37,741 nucleotides of DNA, from assembly GCA_019923695.1 (NCBI GenBank), contig JAHXGO010000002.1, forward strand, positions 1-37,741, written 5' to 3'. The notes below the pieces were generated by a model. It made no database searches. It was not told where the DNA came from and saw only the letters and a program-made list of their open reading frames with translations. Positions 35,758 to 37,741 of the stretch are shown piece after piece. The DNA is from Candidatus Liptonbacteria bacterium (lineage in GTDB: Bacteria; Patescibacteriota; Minisyncoccia; UBA6257; Colwellbacteraceae). The position numbers and the translations under genes are program-made. Position 1 is the stretch's first letter. Every line of letters begins with the position of its first letter.

Positions 35758-35894
35758 CCACAATTTAAACAAACGCAATGAGGCTTAAGAGGGCCTTTAC
35801 ATTTAAGACAAGTAGAGAGTTTCTGATTTTTTTTTCTTAAATTCGCTCTCCTTCGTCCTACTTTCGATCTTGTATGATGTTTGACTGGCGGCAT
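35742..35894 (-). CDS. rpmF: 50S ribosomal protein L32
   Basis: MPPVKHHTRSKVGRRRANLRKKNQKLSTCLKCKGPLKPHCVCLNCGFYKT; not in the ORF track (50 aa). Confidence 0.93.
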   Translation of the reverse strand: MPPVKHHTRSKVGRRRANLRKKNQKLSTCLKCKGPLKPHCVCLNCGFYKT

Positions 35895-36007
35895 ATTTTA
35901 AAAATTAAATTTGTAAGAATAATAACTATTTTTTCAAAAATAGTCAACTTCTTATTTTATATAACCACGCTTTATTTTAAACTCCAGAAAAGCTTTAAAC
36001 AATATTA

Positions 36008-36035
36008 TTGACTTTCAACCGTTTTTTAGTATACT
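36008..36035 (+). promoter_or_regulatory. Sigma70-like promoter for rplJL
   Basis: TTGACT-N16-TATACT immediately upstream of the structured leader. Confidence 0.75.
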
Positions 36036-36044
36036 TAATAAAAG

Positions 36045-36131
36045 TCCGCAGACAGCAGGTCTACCCTGTAAAATTATTTAACAGGGTAACAAATCCTACC
36101 GAGGACAGCAAAATGCTTTTTTGTTTGCGGA
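36045..36131 (+). ncRNA. Ribosomal protein L10 leader (autoregulatory)
   Basis: Outer stem TCCGCA..TGCGGA, inner stem TACCCTGT..ACAGGGTA, AGACAGCAGGT and CCTACCGAGGACAGCA; directly before rplJ. Confidence 0.8.
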
Positions 36132-36190
36132 TTTATATTTAGGGCTGTTTTACGGTCATAAGATAAATCCGTTTTTTATTTTTAAAAAAT

Positions 36191-36670
36191 ATGTTAACTA
36201 AAAAACAAAAAAATAATCTTATTCAAGAAGGGATTGAGGAATTAAAAAAAGGCAAATCTTTAATCTTTATTGATTTTTCCGGGTTAAAAGGAAACGATTT
36301 AGCCAATCTTCGAAATAATTTAAAAGAAATCGAAAGTACAATGAAAGTTATAAAAAAAAGACTTTTAAGAATTATTTTTGAAAGAAAAAGAATTGATTTT
36401 AACCCCGAAATTTTTGAATCCCAGTTAGGCACGATTTTCTCTTCAGCTGAAATTTATTCAGTCGCCGCTGTTGCGGGGAAATTAGAAAATTTAAAAATTT
36501 TAGGAGGATTTGATTTAGAAAAGAAAGAGTTTATCAAAGCTGATTTGGTTATTAAATTAAGTAAGCTTCCTTCAAAAAAAGTTTTACTTGGTCAATTAGT
36601 GGGAACTATTGTTTCCCCTCTTCGCGCTTTTCTTTATGTTTTGACAGAAAGGTCGAAAAAGATTGCTTAA
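36191..36670 (+). CDS. rplJ: 50S ribosomal protein L10
   Basis: GKSLIFIDFSGLKGNDLANLRNNLKEIESTMKVIKKRLL; between leader and rplL. Confidence 0.92.
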   Translation: MLTKKQKNNLIQEGIEELKKGKSLIFIDFSGLKGNDLANLRNNLKEIESTMKVIKKRLLRIIFERKRIDFNPEIFESQLGTIFSSAEIYSVAAVAGKLENLKILGGFDLEKKEFIKADLVIKLSKLPSKKVLLGQLVGTIVSPLRAFLYVLTERSKKIA

Positions 36671-36702
36671 ATTAAATAAAATTATTTAAACTAAAATTAT
36701 TT

Positions 36703-37065
36703 ATGGATAAATTACAGGATATTATTTCAAAAGTAGAACAACTCAATGTGGCTGAATTAGCCGAACTAGTTAAAATAATGGAAGAAAAATTCGGGGTTTC
36801 GGCGGCTATGCCGATGGCAGTCGCGGGCGGAGCCTCCGGAAGCGTTGAAGAAAAAACATCATTCAGCGTTTTACTTAAATCAACTGGCGAACAGAAAATT
36901 AATGTTATCAAGATTGTTAGGGAGGTCACTGCATTAGGATTAAAAGAAGCAAAAGATTTGGTTGATGCTGCGCCGAAAGTGGTTAAAGAAGAACTAAAAA
37001 AAGAAGAAGCTGAAGAGTTAAAGAAAAAATTTGAGGAAGTCGGAGCAGTTGCAGAAATTCAATAA
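36703..37065 (+). CDS. rplL: 50S ribosomal protein L7/L12
   Basis: [59 protein letters not shown]. Confidence 0.98.
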   Translation: MDKLQDIISKVEQLNVAELAELVKIMEEKFGVSAAMPMAVAGGASGSVEEKTSFSVLLKSTGEQKINVIKIVREVTALGLKEAKDLVDAAPKVVKEELKKEEAEELKKKFEEVGAVAEIQ

Positions 37066-37212
37066 AATCTTGCATTTCACAAGCGGTTAGCAATTTCTAA
37101 TTTTTTATTTTAAAATTAGACATTGTTAATCGCTTTTTGATTTTTTAAAAACGGTTTATTACAATAACGCAAAGTCTTAATATATCAAGCAGCACCCAGC
37201 TCGATATAATAT

Positions 37213-37287
37213 GGGCAATTAGCTCAGTGGTAGAGCGCTTCGTTCACATCGAAGAGGCTGTTGGTTCGATCCCAACATTGCCCACCA
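37213..37287 (+). tRNA. tRNA-Val (anticodon CAC), CCA encoded
   Basis: GGGCAATTAGCTCAGTGGTAGAGCGCTTCGTTCACATCGAAGAGGCTGTTGGTTCGATCCCAACATTGCCCACCA. Confidence 0.96.
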
Positions 37288-37604
37288 AAACCAGGCGTTC
37301 CGATTTTTTGGGAATCAATCAGTAGAAAATATATATTGCCGTTCATTATATTTTGTTCTAATAAATCCTCGCCACTTGACCTGTATAAATGCGCTTCACA
37401 ATTGACCAAAACGAATTTCATTTTTATACGATTTTAATTTTATATCAAATTTGACTTGCTCAACAAAAAAATTGCGATAATAAAATAATATTTTACATAA
37501 TATTCATATTGAAAACTTAAATAATCACTCTAATACGACAAACCAAAAAATCTTGATTATCCTCAAGTCTAACTTTATCGAAAACCAACCTCGATAATTA
37601 CTCC

Positions 37605-37700
37605 AAAACCAATATATTGACTTACGAAGTCGATATATTGATTATAGCGAGATAACACACAAATTATTGACTTCGTAAGTTAATAGATTATTAAATTTCA
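37605..37700. repeat. AT-rich palindromes of the same general family at the window end
   Basis: ATATATTGACTTACGAAGTCGATATAT and TATTGACTTCGTAAGTTAATA imperfect palindromes. Confidence 0.55.
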
Positions 37701-37741
37701 ATAAATATAGCCTTGATAGACAACAAGCTTCGATATAATCT

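Noticed and set aside
37224-37421. 65-aa minus-strand ORF
   Set aside because: Overlaps tRNA-Val antisense and has no recognisable domain.

Overview
This AT-rich window has the gene content and style of a Candidate Phyla Radiation (Patescibacteria/Parcubacteria-like) chromosome. It carries recG; a small accessory island (about 2.87-4.56 kb); rplU; tRNA-Glu; a reduced dcw cluster (murF, ftsI, ftsL-like, rsmH, mraZ); a redox cassette (thioredoxin-like, helical unknown, CcdA-like); and map-adk-secY. The spc/S10/str ribosomal super-operon follows (L15 back to S12, including tuf and fusA), then an M50 protease, a CofE-like F420 ligase family protein, murB, rnc, nusB, rpmF, a putative L10 leader with rplJ-rplL, and tRNA-Val. 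The most striking signals are: (1) a dispersed family of 18-bp units, consensus about WTGRCYAANGGACAATCT, often in tandem and inserted without breaking the reading frame in at least six essential genes (murF, rpsC, rplD, rplW, fusA, rnc; weaker in rplV), with copies abutting the stop codons of rpsG and rplE; (2) a GxxExxY / PD-(D/E)XK-like domain inserted inside RecG between helicase motifs II and III, with apparently mutated catalytic residues; (3) a fold-back element of about 175-180 nt present twice (near 4.4 and 32.4 kb); (4) an unannotated 47-aa peptide gene ending in CDCTSCSSCRCTPCK, lying between two decayed transposase relics and next to a 5'-truncated HExxH protein; (5) unusually small or absent ribosomal proteins (61-aa L15, internally shortened L3, no L29 or L30 at their usual loci); (6) families of intergenic palindromes. 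All calls come from reading the sequence and family knowledge; no database search was run.
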